Assembly (NCBI RefSeq): GCF_006538365.1
Contig: NZ_BJKN01000003.1
Coordinates: forward strand, 62,432-126,431
Reading direction: 5' to 3'
Length of the DNA stretch: 64,000 nt
Source of the DNA: Moorella sp. E308F
Lineage (GTDB): Bacteria > Bacillota > DSM-521 > Neomoorellales > Neomoorellaceae
This document shows positions 7,906 to 16,632 of this stretch, piece after piece. The position numbers and the translations under genes were made by a program. Below the pieces are notes generated by a model, which did no database searches, was not told the origin of the DNA, and saw only the letters and a program-made list of their open reading frames with translations. Each line of letters starts with the position of its first letter. Position 1 is the stretch's first letter.

Positions 7906-8291
7906 TGGCCGTTGAGGCTGTAGCAGCAGGGGATATTCTTTTGATTGCCCTTCCTGTCCATGACCCTAAAGGTCATGAACAGGAAGGAGTAAGGCCTGCT
8001 GTCGTTGTCGGTGTGCCTCAAGGCCCTGTGCGTTATCCCGTAGTTATTGTGGTACCTTTGACAACTAGAAGCGGCCCCTGGGCCAAGCAAAACCCTAATC
8101 TATACCAGCCTTTACCTCCAGGAGCAGGGGGAATTCCTCAGGCCTCTATAGTTTTAATTGACCAGGTGCGAGCCGTTGACGTTAGACGGGTAAAGGCATA
8201 TCTTGGAACCTTAGAGGAAAAGACATTTGAGCCCATTCGATCTAGCTTATGTGAACTCTTTCAGAAAAAACCTTCTTATGACCAGGGTTAA
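7905..8291 (+). CDS. MazF/PemK-family toxin
   Basis: 128 residues with the MazF-type SH3-like barrel pattern: AAGDILLIALP at the start, EGVRPAVVVG, VVIVVPLTTR and IVLIDQVRAVDVRRV. MazF enzymes are sequence-specific mRNA endonucleases. It is coupled to the upstream antitoxin-like gene by a one-base overlap. A terminator follows at about 50 nt. Confidence 0.85.
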   Translation: MAVEAVAAGDILLIALPVHDPKGHEQEGVRPAVVVGVPQGPVRYPVVIVVPLTTRSGPWAKQNPNLYQPLPPGAGGIPQASIVLIDQVRAVDVRRVKAYLGTLEEKTFEPIRSSLCELFQKKPSYDQG

Positions 8292-8342
8292 GTATTCTTC
8301 GGGCAACACTGGACTGTTTAACCTCCAAGTCAAGCTTGATCA

Positions 8343-8374
8343 ACCCGGCTATAACCTGCCGGGTGTTTTTATTT
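8343..8374 (+). terminator. Intrinsic terminator after MazF-like operon
   Basis: Stem ACCCGGC / GCCGGGT followed by GTTTTTATTTT. Confidence 0.8.
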
Positions 8375-8390
8375 TGCTAGGTGTAAGGTT

Positions 8391-8626
8391 GGCCTGCCAC
8401 AGCAGGCCTTCCTGATTCTAGGATCTAGGAGCCAGGCAAACCTTGACGGAAGGAGCGCCGCATTACGGCCACCGCCGGCGCGCTCCTTTTTGAAGGCAGG
8501 GGGCGCCTTCGGCGCCCCCCAGGACGGCCGGACCTTGCCGGCCGTCCTGAAGGCAGGTTAAGCGGGCAGTCGCCCGCGATTACACATGCCAGGCAGAGCC
8601 TGGCAGTTATTTATAATTCGTGTAAT
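8391..8626. other. Array of inverted repeats; candidate oriT region
   Basis: Six hairpins in 236 bp: 8391-8397/8402-8408; 8450-8458/8480-8488 followed by T's; 8499-8507/8511-8519; 8521-8531/8538-8548; 8562-8567/8572-8577; and 8587-8594/8598-8605 enclosed by ATTACAC/GTGTAAT (8579-8585/8620-8626). A direct repeat GAAGGCAGG occurs at 8492 and 8549. It lies in a 438-bp gene-free stretch right before the ribbon-helix-helix and relaxase genes, where origins of transfer usually sit. The nick site cannot be assigned from sequence alone. Confidence 0.5.
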
Positions 8627-8729
8627 GCTTTTTGTATTTCTTTTTGTGGTTTCTGTCTTTTCTTTGTACTACATTTCGCCTGTCAAATTTTTGTGTTCCA
8701 CAGATTTTTTGTAATGGAGGTGCGAATAC

Positions 8730-9113
8730 ATGAGCAGGTTTTCTAAAATTATCCAAATTAGGGTTACAGACGACCTGGATAAGCGATTGCGTGCTGAAGC
8801 TACCAGGAGGGAATTGTCGGTTGCAGTTTTAGTCAGGGATATTTTAGAAAAAGCCCTTAACGAAGAAGCCGCCATCGACGGCCGCGAGGCCCTTGACCGG
8901 GCGATACGCCGGGCCATCAAAAAGGATGTAGACCGGCTGGCCGGACTGTTGGTCAAATCCACCATGGCCGGGGCCACGGCCATGTTCCTTAATGTCCAGG
9001 TACTTAATGACCTGGGCAAACGCGACGCTGCCGATATTTACCATATTGCCAGGAAGAAAGCGGTTGAATATCTACGTCTACCTGAAAATGATAGTGAGGT
9101 TGACCAACCATGA
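8730..9113 (+). CDS. Ribbon-helix-helix protein, probable relaxosome accessory factor
   Basis: 127 residues. The N-terminus (FSKIIQIRVTDDLDKRLRAE) is an RHH DNA-binding pattern (strand, then two helices). A longer helical C-terminus follows. Position between the hairpin array and the relaxase suggests a role like MobC or TraY: binding oriT, bending DNA and repressing the operon. GGAGGTG lies upstream. Its stop overlaps the relic relaxase start. Confidence 0.65.
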   Translation: MSRFSKIIQIRVTDDLDKRLRAEATRRELSVAVLVRDILEKALNEEAAIDGREALDRAIRRAIKKDVDRLAGLLVKSTMAGATAMFLNVQVLNDLGKRDAADIYHIARKKAVEYLRLPENDSEVDQP

Positions 9114-9211
9114 GCAAGAACGTGGTTGTTGTCACCGTGGCCTATTACGAGTTCGGGATTAAAAAGGTGGGCGACAACTATAACTATATCCGGTGGAGAG
9201 CCGGTTCCTAA
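9110..9211 (+). pseudogene. Relic of a relaxase 5' end (internal deletion)
   Basis: A 33-codon frame reads MSKNVVVVTVAYYEFGIKK and on to NYNYIRW, matching the first 28 residues of the intact relaxase that starts at 9752. The match then jumps to the bases GGAGAGCCGGTTCC, found about 180 bp further on in the relaxase gene (near 9987), but out of frame, and stops. This is a duplicate relaxase start with an internal deletion at a short CCGG-like homology. A foreign gene lies between the relic and the intact copy. Confidence 0.7.
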
Positions 9212-9245
9212 CTAAAAAGAGAAGGGTTAGATTGGTGGTGCTAAC

Positions 9246-9755
9246 ATGAACCGACAACCAAAACTCATAATAGTACCCTGCACACTTGATGAGGCTAACG
9301 CTTTTATCAAGCAATACCATCGTCATCATGGACCAGTTAAAGGACATAAATTTTCTATCGCAGTAGCTGATGAGAAAAACAATATCCGGGGTGTGGCCAT
9401 AATAGGGAGGCCAGTATCACGGGTACTTGATGATGGATGGACTTTGGGAGTTAGACGGCTGGCTACAGATGGATGTAAAAACGCTTGTTCCGCCCTTTAT
9501 GCAGCGGCATGGCGGGCAACACGGGCGATGGGATATCGGCGATTAGTAACATATATTCTTACTACTGAGCCGGGTACAAGTCTTCGCGCAGCTGGCTGGC
9601 GATGCGTGGGACAGGCTGGAGGCGGGAGCTGGAATCGCCCGAGCAGGCCCCGCGTAGACAAGCATCCGTTACAACAGAAGTTACGGTGGGAAGTATCTGA
9701 TGGTCCAATAGGACATTTACTTTTACCCGAGGAAGGCGGCGGGGTTAACGGATGA
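9246..9755 (+). CDS. XF1762-family protein (GNAT-like)
   Basis: 169 residues with the family's features: LIIVPCTLDEANAFIKQYHRHH near the N-terminus, GWTLGVRRLATDGCKNACSALY in the middle and MGYRRLVTYILTTEPGTSLR later. These proteins are common on phages and plasmids and are related to GNAT acyltransferases; their substrate is unknown. Its stop overlaps the relaxase start (ATGA). It appears to have been inserted between a duplicated relaxase start and the intact gene. Confidence 0.75.
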   Translation: MNRQPKLIIVPCTLDEANAFIKQYHRHHGPVKGHKFSIAVADEKNNIRGVAIIGRPVSRVLDDGWTLGVRRLATDGCKNACSALYAAAWRATRAMGYRRLVTYILTTEPGTSLRAAGWRCVGQAGGGSWNRPSRPRVDKHPLQQKLRWEVSDGPIGHLLLPEEGGGVNG

Positions 9756-12223
9756 GCAAAAGCGTGGTCATTGTCAACGTGGCCTATTACCAGCCCGGGA
9801 CGAAAAAGATGGGCAACAACTACAACCATATCCGGTATATCGCCACCAAACCTGAAGCTGACCGGGGCGACCCCGAAGCCTACCGTATCGGGGATGAAGA
9901 TTATCCCGTAGAAAGAGGTACCGCCGCCAGGCATGTCAAGTACGCGGCGGAGAGGCCCGGGAGTTCCGGCCTTTTCGGGCCGGAAGGAGAGCCGGTTCCC
10001 GGCTGGCAGGAAGTAGGGAGCAAGCTGGCACAGCACAACCTGCCGGTCTGGCGGGTGATCGTTTCTTTGCGGCAGGACGACGCAGAACGCCTGGGCCTGG
10101 TGGAGCGGGAAAAGTGGCAGGTCGCCATTGAGAACGGGGTCAACAGCGCCATCAAGGCCATGCACCTGGACCCGGACCATGCCCGTTGGGTGGCTGCCTT
10201 TCACAGGAAAGAAGGCCATCCCCACTGTCATATGGTCATCTGGGAGGAAGAACACAGCACTGCCAGGAGGCAGGGTTACCTGGAGCCCGGGGAAAGGAAA
10301 GGGGTTTTCCGGTCCTTCGCCCGGGAGGTTTTCCGCGAGGAAAGGGACCGCCTTACGGCCGAAAAGACGGCCATCAGGGACGCGATCAGAGAGCTAGCCG
10401 GCAACGACATAACGAAAGTCATGGAGTTTATGAGCGAGGTGAAGCAGGCCCGGCTGGAAGCCAGGGCGTTGATGGGAGCAAATCCGAAGATGCTGCCCGT
10501 CCTTACCGCTGGCAGGGAAGACGAGCTAGGTGGGAGGCTTTTGGACCTGGCGCGGCTAATGCCAGGGAAAGGGCGCATTGCCCTGGCTTACATGCCCGGA
10601 GAAGTTAAGGTGCGGGCCAGGGAAATAGCGGATTGGATCCTGAAACAGCCTGGGTTTAGCCAATCAGCGGGACGTTACCAGGAGCTGGCCCGGCAGTTAG
10701 CAAGCCATTATACCATGCAGCCAGGAGACCTGGACGACGCCGCCAGGAAGGCATACGACGATATACGTGACCGGGTGGCCCAGGTGGTGTTGAGAGGGGC
10801 GGCGCAGGTACAACAATTGGAGCAACAGGTTGAGCCTGCGAGCGAAGTTACCGGGGAATTGCCTTCAGAAGAAGGATTATCCAGAGGCAAGTACATACGG
10901 GTTATGCCGGAAAAAAGCGCTAAAAGGTTATGGCGAACTGCCTGCCGGGCCGTAGACAGGGCCTACTTGCAGGTGAAACCAGGCACGGGGATATTAAAAA
11001 CTAGTTTAGAGAAAGAGATAGAGCAAGAAATAGTTGCCAGGCTGCAAGAATTGGCTAATGCCATGCCGGAACCGCAAGGGAAGCCGGCGATTGCTTACCT
11101 GCCGGAAGAATTAAAGGAACAGGCAAGGGCTATCGCCGCCGGGCTTCTTAACCGGGAAGAATTGCAGGAAAGGTTGGCGGTAATTGCGGTCAGGAGCCCG
11201 GAAAAGGTTGGCCGCCTGCTGGAACACATAACTGAACAGGTAGTAGCCAGGGCCTATGACCTGATACCCCGGGAAATACCAGAAATAGATATGGTGCTCC
11301 ATCCCGGCAGGGGGTTAAAGGCTGCCTATTGTTTAATAAACGCCAGGGCAGATTGGGTAAAGGATGACAAGAGCGAGGCCTATTGGACGGTAGGCACCAT
11401 CTACCGGGCTATGGTCCGCCTGGGGGAGAAGGATATGGCCCGCGAGGCGGCAGCAAGGTTTGGCAAGGAAGCGGGATTGAGTGAAGGCGATATAGACCGG
11501 GTGATTAACAATGAAATCAAGCGCATGGAAGAGTTTGCCCGCAAGTGCGAGGAGCAGGGCGTGCCTATACCGGGGCATATAAGTAAAAGCGCCTGGCAGC
11601 GGCTAACAGAAAACCTGGGGCTGGAAGAACACGAACTCCTCTACCCCTGGTTTGGCATAAAGAGGCCCGGGCCGGAGGATAAACAAAAACAGGAGTTAAG
11701 GGAGCAATTAAACGTCCGCCTGGTAGAAGAGCGCATTACCCCGGCTTTAACTGCTATCAGGGAAGCCGGCGACAGGCCGGATGATTCCATGGAACTGCGC
11801 TGGACCCTGGTCACCATGACCTCAACCCTGAAAGCCCTGGGGGTGGATGAAGCCAGCCGGGAAGAAATACTACGCGGCTGGTGCCGGCGGGCCGGGGTGG
11901 AGATAACGGAAGCCAGGCTGCTGGATATCCTGGACCGGGCAACTATAGGCCAGGATGACCTCTGGCTGGGCAGGTGGAGCTGGGACAGGTTGATGGCCAA
12001 CCTGGGTATAGATGAGGCACCGCCGGTGCCCTGGGAAATAAATATCCCGCGGCCAATGGTGAGGAATACGGGCATAGCCCATGACGTCTGGAAGGCCGCC
12101 TGGCGGGCGCTGGAGCGGGAGCGCACCCGGGCCGAGGCCCAGGCGCAGCTTTTGGCGGAAAGGGACCTGGAGCGCCGCCGGCGAAAGGCCAGAGAAGAAG
12201 GAAAGGAGATGGAGAGGTTGTGA
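9752..12223 (+). CDS. MobL-like conjugative relaxase
   Basis: 823 residues. The N-terminal ~220 residues carry the relaxase domain: an opening VVIVNVAYYQPGTKK, then YNHIRYIATKPEA, and the metal-binding histidine cluster HPHCH (H156, H158, H160) within a pattern typical of Firmicute MobL/MobP-type relaxases. Relaxases nick oriT and stay linked to the transferred strand. The remaining ~600 residues are helical and charged, with no recognised helicase or primase motif. It overlaps the VirD4-type gene by four bases, forming a transfer operon. Confidence 0.85.
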   Translation: MSKSVVIVNVAYYQPGTKKMGNNYNHIRYIATKPEADRGDPEAYRIGDEDYPVERGTAARHVKYAAERPGSSGLFGPEGEPVPGWQEVGSKLAQHNLPVWRVIVSLRQDDAERLGLVEREKWQVAIENGVNSAIKAMHLDPDHARWVAAFHRKEGHPHCHMVIWEEEHSTARRQGYLEPGERKGVFRSFAREVFREERDRLTAEKTAIRDAIRELAGNDITKVMEFMSEVKQARLEARALMGANPKMLPVLTAGREDELGGRLLDLARLMPGKGRIALAYMPGEVKVRAREIADWILKQPGFSQSAGRYQELARQLASHYTMQPGDLDDAARKAYDDIRDRVAQVVLRGAAQVQQLEQQVEPASEVTGELPSEEGLSRGKYIRVMPEKSAKRLWRTACRAVDRAYLQVKPGTGILKTSLEKEIEQEIVARLQELANAMPEPQGKPAIAYLPEELKEQARAIAAGLLNREELQERLAVIAVRSPEKVGRLLEHITEQVVARAYDLIPREIPEIDMVLHPGRGLKAAYCLINARADWVKDDKSEAYWTVGTIYRAMVRLGEKDMAREAAARFGKEAGLSEGDIDRVINNEIKRMEEFARKCEEQGVPIPGHISKSAWQRLTENLGLEEHELLYPWFGIKRPGPEDKQKQELREQLNVRLVEERITPALTAIREAGDRPDDSMELRWTLVTMTSTLKALGVDEASREEILRGWCRRAGVEITEARLLDILDRATIGQDDLWLGRWSWDRLMANLGIDEAPPVPWEINIPRPMVRNTGIAHDVWKAAWRALERERTRAEAQAQLLAERDLERRRRKAREEGKEMERL

Positions 12224-14052
12224 AAATCAAATTCCGCCATTTCATTTTGTTGCTCCTAGTTTTATCGGATCTGCTACTTGCCCCGCTGGTGTTAAGGTTG
12301 CCTTTATTTCTCAAAGCCCAGGGCTTTAAGACCGGCCTGGAGGCCTGGAAGAAAGAAACCCTGGCCCACCCCCTGACCGGGCCGGCATTACTGGTGCAGG
12401 ATACAAAGATGCGTAACACCTGGATCTGGCTGCAGCCCGCTTTCGGCGCTACAGCCCTTTCCATTTTGTGGCCGGCCACCAGGCGGAAAAGTAAGGCAAA
12501 AGACGATATAGGCGGCCCGGAAGCGGCCGGCCAGGGCCAGCACGGCACGGCCCGGTGGCGGACGAGGAAAGAGATCGCCACCACTTTGACCCCCTGGGAT
12601 CTAACCGGCAAATCTCCGGGCGGCTTCGTGGTAGGGGCGGAAGAGGGGAACAGGTTTACTGCCTGGCTGGACGCCGGTGATACCCACTGTCTGGTCATCG
12701 GGGCCACCCGGAGCGGCAAGTCCCGGCGTATCATCATGCCCACCATCTGGACCCTGGCCAATGCCGGGCAATCCATGCTGGTCACCGACCCCAAGGGCGA
12801 GCTTTACGCCATGGCGGCGGGATACCTTAAGCGGCAGGGTTACCGGGTGGTGTTGATCGATTTAAGAGACCCCGGGCGGGGCAGCAGGTGGAACCCCCTG
12901 GACCCGGTTATCAAGGCCTTTCAGGAGGGGAATATCCCGGCCGCCAGCCAGGCGGCCTGGGATATAGGCAACATCATCACCCACCAGCAGCCCCACTACG
13001 GGGATAGCATCTGGCCCCAGGCCCAGGAGAGCCTGTCGGCGGCTTTAGCCCTGGCGGTGGCGGACCAGGCCCCCGAAGGAACCAAGCACCTGGCCAGTGC
13101 CTACGCCCTGCTGACGGAACTGGGCAGCGGCGGCGGAGAAAAGCTGGACGAATACTTCCGGCGTTTCCCCCAGGGCCACCCGGCCCGGGCGGCCTACGGC
13201 GTGGCGGCCCTGTCCGAGGACCGGCTGCGTTCCAGTATCTTTACCGGCACGGCAGCGCAGCTAAGGCTCTGGGCCGACCCGGAGGTGGCCTGGCTGACGG
13301 CAGTACAGGACCACGACATAACAATCCTCGGGCTGGAAAAAGCAGCGGTGTTCCTGGTGGTGCCCGACGAGAGGAGCACCAGGAACGTCCTGGCCACCCT
13401 GTACATTAGCCAGGTGTACCAGGCCCTGGTTGATACCGCCTATAGATGCGGCGGCAGGCTCCCGGTCCGGGTTAATTTCCTCCTGGACGAGATAGGAAAC
13501 CTACCTCCTGTACCTAATTTTGACCACCGGCTCACGGTTGCGGCCGGGCGGGGGATGCGTTTCCTCCTGGCTATCCAGGATTTAGCCCAATTGAAGGCCA
13601 AGTACAAAGAGGCGGCCGGGACCATTACCGGCAATTGCGCCACCTGGGTTTATTTATCTACGACCGATGAAAAGACTGCCGAGACAATCAGCAATATGAC
13701 GGGCAAATACACGGTGCGGACGGAAAGCTACTCCAGCCAGGTGCGGGCCGCCGATTATTCTTCCGGGACGACGGAAGCCTTAACCGGCAGGCCTTTGCTC
13801 TTGCCCGACGAGGTGCGGCGCTGGCCGAAGGGATGGGCTTTAATCCTCCAGGCCCGGGAAAACCCTGCCCGGCTGCCCCTGCCGGATCTTTCGGAGTGGC
13901 CCATAGCCGGCGAGTTAAAGCCGGTTGCTATAGATAAGCCTGATCAGGAGGTGATTGCAGCCCCGCCGGTGTGGCTGCCCGGGAAGCCGGCGGGGGGCGG
14001 GGAGGCCGTAGTAAAAGAAGACACCGGGCCAGATGTAATATCCAATCTTTGA
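12220..14052 (+). CDS. VirD4/TraG-type coupling ATPase
   Basis: 610 residues from a GTG start. Two N-terminal membrane segments (about 6-27 and 68-84) precede the ATPase. Walker A is GATRSGKS (161-168), followed by the typical SMLVTDPKGELY. Walker B is FLLDEIGNLPPVPNF with D423-E424. Coupling proteins bring the relaxase-DNA complex to the secretion channel. The C-terminal tail is proline-rich. It is translationally coupled to the relaxase gene. Confidence 0.93.
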   Translation: MKIKFRHFILLLLVLSDLLLAPLVLRLPLFLKAQGFKTGLEAWKKETLAHPLTGPALLVQDTKMRNTWIWLQPAFGATALSILWPATRRKSKAKDDIGGPEAAGQGQHGTARWRTRKEIATTLTPWDLTGKSPGGFVVGAEEGNRFTAWLDAGDTHCLVIGATRSGKSRRIIMPTIWTLANAGQSMLVTDPKGELYAMAAGYLKRQGYRVVLIDLRDPGRGSRWNPLDPVIKAFQEGNIPAASQAAWDIGNIITHQQPHYGDSIWPQAQESLSAALALAVADQAPEGTKHLASAYALLTELGSGGGEKLDEYFRRFPQGHPARAAYGVAALSEDRLRSSIFTGTAAQLRLWADPEVAWLTAVQDHDITILGLEKAAVFLVVPDERSTRNVLATLYISQVYQALVDTAYRCGGRLPVRVNFLLDEIGNLPPVPNFDHRLTVAAGRGMRFLLAIQDLAQLKAKYKEAAGTITGNCATWVYLSTTDEKTAETISNMTGKYTVRTESYSSQVRAADYSSGTTEALTGRPLLLPDEVRRWPKGWALILQARENPARLPLPDLSEWPIAGELKPVAIDKPDQEVIAAPPVWLPGKPAGGGEAVVKEDTGPDVISNL

Positions 14053-14068
14053 AAGGAGAGGAGAAAAA

Positions 14069-14410
14069 ATGTTTAAAAAGATTGCTGCGGCCATGAAGAA
14101 AGCCGGCCCGTATGTACCTATCATCCTGCTGGCATTCGTTAAAACGGCCTTTGCCGCCGACAGCCAGCCCCAGATCGTCACCGGGGCAGTAAACCTTTTA
14201 AACGACGCCACTTCCTGGCTCTTAGGCCTCATTCCGGCCGGGTCCGGGGCGGCAATCGGCTACCACGCCCTGATGAAACAGATGAGCCTCGACGGCGACC
14301 CTTCCACGGCCGCCGTCCACAACCGCGCCATGCGGAACGTGCTCATCGGCGGCGCTATCGGCGAATCGGCGGTAGGCATCACCAAAGTTTTCTTAAGCTA
14401 CTTCAGTTAA
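14069..14410 (+). CDS. VirB2/TrbC-like pilin subunit candidate
   Basis: 113 residues with an N-terminal signal segment (basic start, hydrophobic core, AFA-ADS cleavage site at about 27/28) and two hydrophobic helices (WLLGLIPAGSGAAIG and the C-terminal VLIGGAIGESAVGI). Size and layout match small pilin or channel subunits of type IV secretion systems. AAAGGAGAGGAG precedes the start. A 10-bp hairpin lies between it and the next gene. Confidence 0.65.
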   Translation: MFKKIAAAMKKAGPYVPIILLAFVKTAFAADSQPQIVTGAVNLLNDATSWLLGLIPAGSGAAIGYHALMKQMSLDGDPSTAAVHNRAMRNVLIGGAIGESAVGITKVFLSYFS

Positions 14411-14417
14411 ACCTTGA

Positions 14418-14443
14418 AGCAGGCCCGTTTCCCCGGGCCTGCT
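14418..14443 (+). other. Hairpin between pilin-like and VirB6-like genes
   Basis: AGCAGGCCCG / CGGGCCTGCT with a 6-base loop, followed by CCCTTTA but no T-run. It may slow transcription or protect the 3' end of the pilin message, giving more pilin than channel protein. Confidence 0.55.
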
Positions 14444-14467
14444 CCCTTTATGGGGGAGGGGAAGAAT

Positions 14468-15328
14468 TTGGACGTAATCGCTAATTTGATCATCAGCGCC
14501 ATCAACAAATTCCTGGCAAGCATCATGGAGAACGCCCTGACTTCTTTCGTCTCCTTCACGGGCGAAGAGATGGCCCTGGCGCTGCAGATCCTAAACTCGG
14601 CATATGTCGAGAACGCCGTCCACCTGGCCCAGGCGGTGGCGGGGAGTTTGCTGGCCGTCAAAGTCGGGGCGGAAGCGCTGCAGGTTTACATCCTGCACGC
14701 CCACGGTGACCCGGGCGCGGACCCCGGGGGCCTTTTGAAGCGCGCCGCCTTTGCCGCGGCCGCCATAGGCTGCGGCCCCTGGGCTGTCAAGACCGTCTAC
14801 ACCTGGGGCAACGAGCTGGCCGTGAGCGTGGCCAACCTCTCGGCGGTGAACCCAAACCCGGTAAACTTTATCGACACCATGGTGTCGCTGGCCACGACGC
14901 CTATCCTTATCTTGATCGCCGACCTCGCCGCCCTGATAATCTGGGCGCTGATTTTAATCCAGACCGGCATCCGGGCGGTGGAGGTGGCGGCCCTGGCGGC
15001 GGCAGGCCCTTTCATGGCGGTAGGATTGACCCGGGCCGACGAGGGGGTGGCGGCGGTGTGGTGGCGGGAGCTGGTGGTACTTTCCGCGTCGCAGGCCCTG
15101 CAGACGTTCCTGCTGAAAGGTTTCCTGGCGACCATCGTGACCTTCACTTTTAATTCCGACATATTGAAGTTGTTTCTCCTTATAGGCTGGCTGTGGGTGG
15201 CCTTTAAAACCCCTTCGGTCTTGAGACAGTTCGCCTACCATACCGGCCTGGGAGGGGCTATGGGCCAGGCCGGCCAGACGGCAGGGACATGGTATATCAT
15301 GCGGCGCGTTTTTACCAGGGGGGTATGA
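14468..15328 (+). CDS. VirB6/TrbL-like polytopic membrane protein
   Basis: About 286 residues from a TTG start preceded by GGGGGAGGGG; ATG at 14450 is an alternative with no ribosome site. At least five hydrophobic segments are visible, including LLKRAAFAAAAIGCGPW, ILILIADLAALIIWALILIQ and FLLIGWLWVAF. Such proteins form the inner-membrane channel of conjugative type IV secretion systems. Its place between the pilin-like and PrgI-like genes agrees with this role. Confidence 0.75.
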   Translation: MDVIANLIISAINKFLASIMENALTSFVSFTGEEMALALQILNSAYVENAVHLAQAVAGSLLAVKVGAEALQVYILHAHGDPGADPGGLLKRAAFAAAAIGCGPWAVKTVYTWGNELAVSVANLSAVNPNPVNFIDTMVSLATTPILILIADLAALIIWALILIQTGIRAVEVAALAAAGPFMAVGLTRADEGVAAVWWRELVVLSASQALQTFLLKGFLATIVTFTFNSDILKLFLLIGWLWVAFKTPSVLRQFAYHTGLGGAMGQAGQTAGTWYIMRRVFTRGV

Positions 15329-15331
15329 GCT

Positions 15332-15625
15332 TTGTACCTGATACCGCGGAATGTCACGGCCAAATTCGAGTTCTTCCCCGGCTTCGGCTGGTTTGAGCTG
15401 GCGTCCGTAGTGGCCGGGGCTTTGGTCGGACTGGGGCTCTTTTTCTTTTCCGGCCTGATTACCAAATCGATAATCCGCTTCGTCCTCTTCGTCCTGCCGC
15501 CGGGATTGGCCTTCTTCGTCACCAAACAGGGGCCTAACGGCCAGAGCCTCCTGGACCTCATACAGCAGTGGCGGCGCTGGTCTATGGCCCAGCGGCGGTA
15601 TCTTTACGTGGGAAAGAGTAAGTAA
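15332..15625 (+). CDS. PrgI/VirB3-like membrane protein
   Basis: 97 residues from a TTG start with a GGGGGG-type ribosome site. It opens with YLIPRNVTAKFEFFPGFGW, the usual PrgI-family start, followed by two adjacent membrane segments and a short cytoplasmic tail (QQWRRWSMAQRRYLY). These proteins anchor the VirB4 ATPase to the membrane complex. Confidence 0.8.
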   Translation: MYLIPRNVTAKFEFFPGFGWFELASVVAGALVGLGLFFFSGLITKSIIRFVLFVLPPGLAFFVTKQGPNGQSLLDLIQQWRRWSMAQRRYLYVGKSK

Positions 15626-15641
15626 AGGTAAGACCAAGATT

Positions 15642-15851
15642 ATGGGGGATTATGTCCGTAAAGGGGAGAGGATTTTGTCTGATGTTAAAAGACGCTTGTT
15701 TTTACTAAGGTGGATAGTATATTCCCTATTATTAGCATTGAGTGCTCCTGTTTTATTGTGGGTTGGTCTAAGAATTTTAGCTGTTATGGTTTCGCTTATG
15801 GCAATGATATCGGTTTTAACAGTATCCATTTTACTAGTATTGAGACTATGA
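15642..15851 (+). CDS. Small two-helix membrane protein
   Basis: 69 residues. A charged N-terminal 20 residues are followed by two hydrophobic segments (WIVYSLLLALSAPVLLWVGL and VMVSLMAMISVLTVSILLVL). The DNA is more A+T-rich than its neighbours. It lies inside the secretion operon, so it could be an accessory subunit, but I do not recognise it. Confidence 0.5.
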   Translation: MGDYVRKGERILSDVKRRLFLLRWIVYSLLLALSAPVLLWVGLRILAVMVSLMAMISVLTVSILLVLRL

Positions 15852-16002
15852 TAAATGCAATGGTTAACCTAAGGATGATAGCCATTTCCATGAGTATATA
15901 CCACCAAATAGAAAATCGCTACAAAGTAAAACTCAGAGGATAACTGATTGCTATTTCTATTCTTTATGGGTTTTTCCTGCAAATTGAAGGGAGAGTAAGT
16001 AT

Positions 16003-16632
16003 ATGGTTTTTAAATTATCGGGAAAAAAGAAACCTGCCAAACAGCAGCAGGTTGACCAGATTCAGGCGGCCCGGAAGGCGGTCCAGGACTGGCTGCCCTG
16101 GAAAGATATCGCCGGCGGGGTAATAACCAGGAAAGACGGGCAGGTGGTGGCCGTATTGAAGGTTGAGCCCTTTAACCTGGCCCTTAAATCGGAGAATGAG
16201 AAGATGCGCGTCATTACCGCTGTCCACGAAGCCCTGAACGGCCAGCGGGAGGCCTTCCAAATCCTTTCTCTGGGCCGACCGGTGGACCTGGACGCCTACC
16301 TGCGGGGCCTGCAGGACCTGGCCCGGGAAGCATCTAACCCGGTTCGGAAGAAGCTGCTGCAGGAGTATACCCGCTACGTGTCCACCTTGGTGGCCAGCGG
16401 GGAGGCGCTGGAGAGGCGGTATTATATCCTGCTCCCGGGGAAGGAACAAATAGAAGTCCTGCAAAGGGCGCACGAGCTGGCCGGCAACCTGGAACGGTCC
16501 GGCCTGAAGGTGAGGGTCTGCGGCGACCAGGAGATCATCGACCTGGTCTTTGTTTTTACCCATCCCGCCCAGGCGGCCTTCGAGCGGCCGCCAGCGCCGG
16601 GGCCGTATTTGCCGCCAATAGTTAATGGGTGA
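16003..16632 (+). CDS. TraC/TrsD-like N-terminal VirB4-associated protein
   Basis: 209 residues. The pattern VQDWLPWKDIAGGVITRKDGQVVAVLKVEPFNLALKS matches small proteins encoded just before VirB4 in Gram-positive conjugation modules, equivalent to a detached VirB4 N-terminal domain. It probably binds the VirB4 ATPase or the membrane platform. A VapBC cassette on the opposite strand separates it from virB4, and its 3' end overlaps the vapC 3' end by 11 bases. Confidence 0.65.
   Translation: MVFKLSGKKKPAKQQQVDQIQAARKAVQDWLPWKDIAGGVITRKDGQVVAVLKVEPFNLALKSENEKMRVITAVHEALNGQREAFQILSLGRPVDLDAYLRGLQDLAREASNPVRKKLLQEYTRYVSTLVASGEALERRYYILLPGKEQIEVLQRAHELAGNLERSGLKVRVCGDQEIIDLVFVFTHPAQAAFERPPAPGPYLPPIVNG

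Noticed and set aside
9497-10255. Long minus-strand frame opposite the relaxase start
   Set aside because: It is a shadow of G+C-rich codons, with no ribosome site and unlike known proteins; the relaxase frame carries the clear motifs.
15710-15943. 77-codon frame overlapping the small membrane protein gene
   Set aside because: It largely mirrors that gene in another frame and has no ribosome site. A frameshift fusion of the two was considered but nothing supports it.
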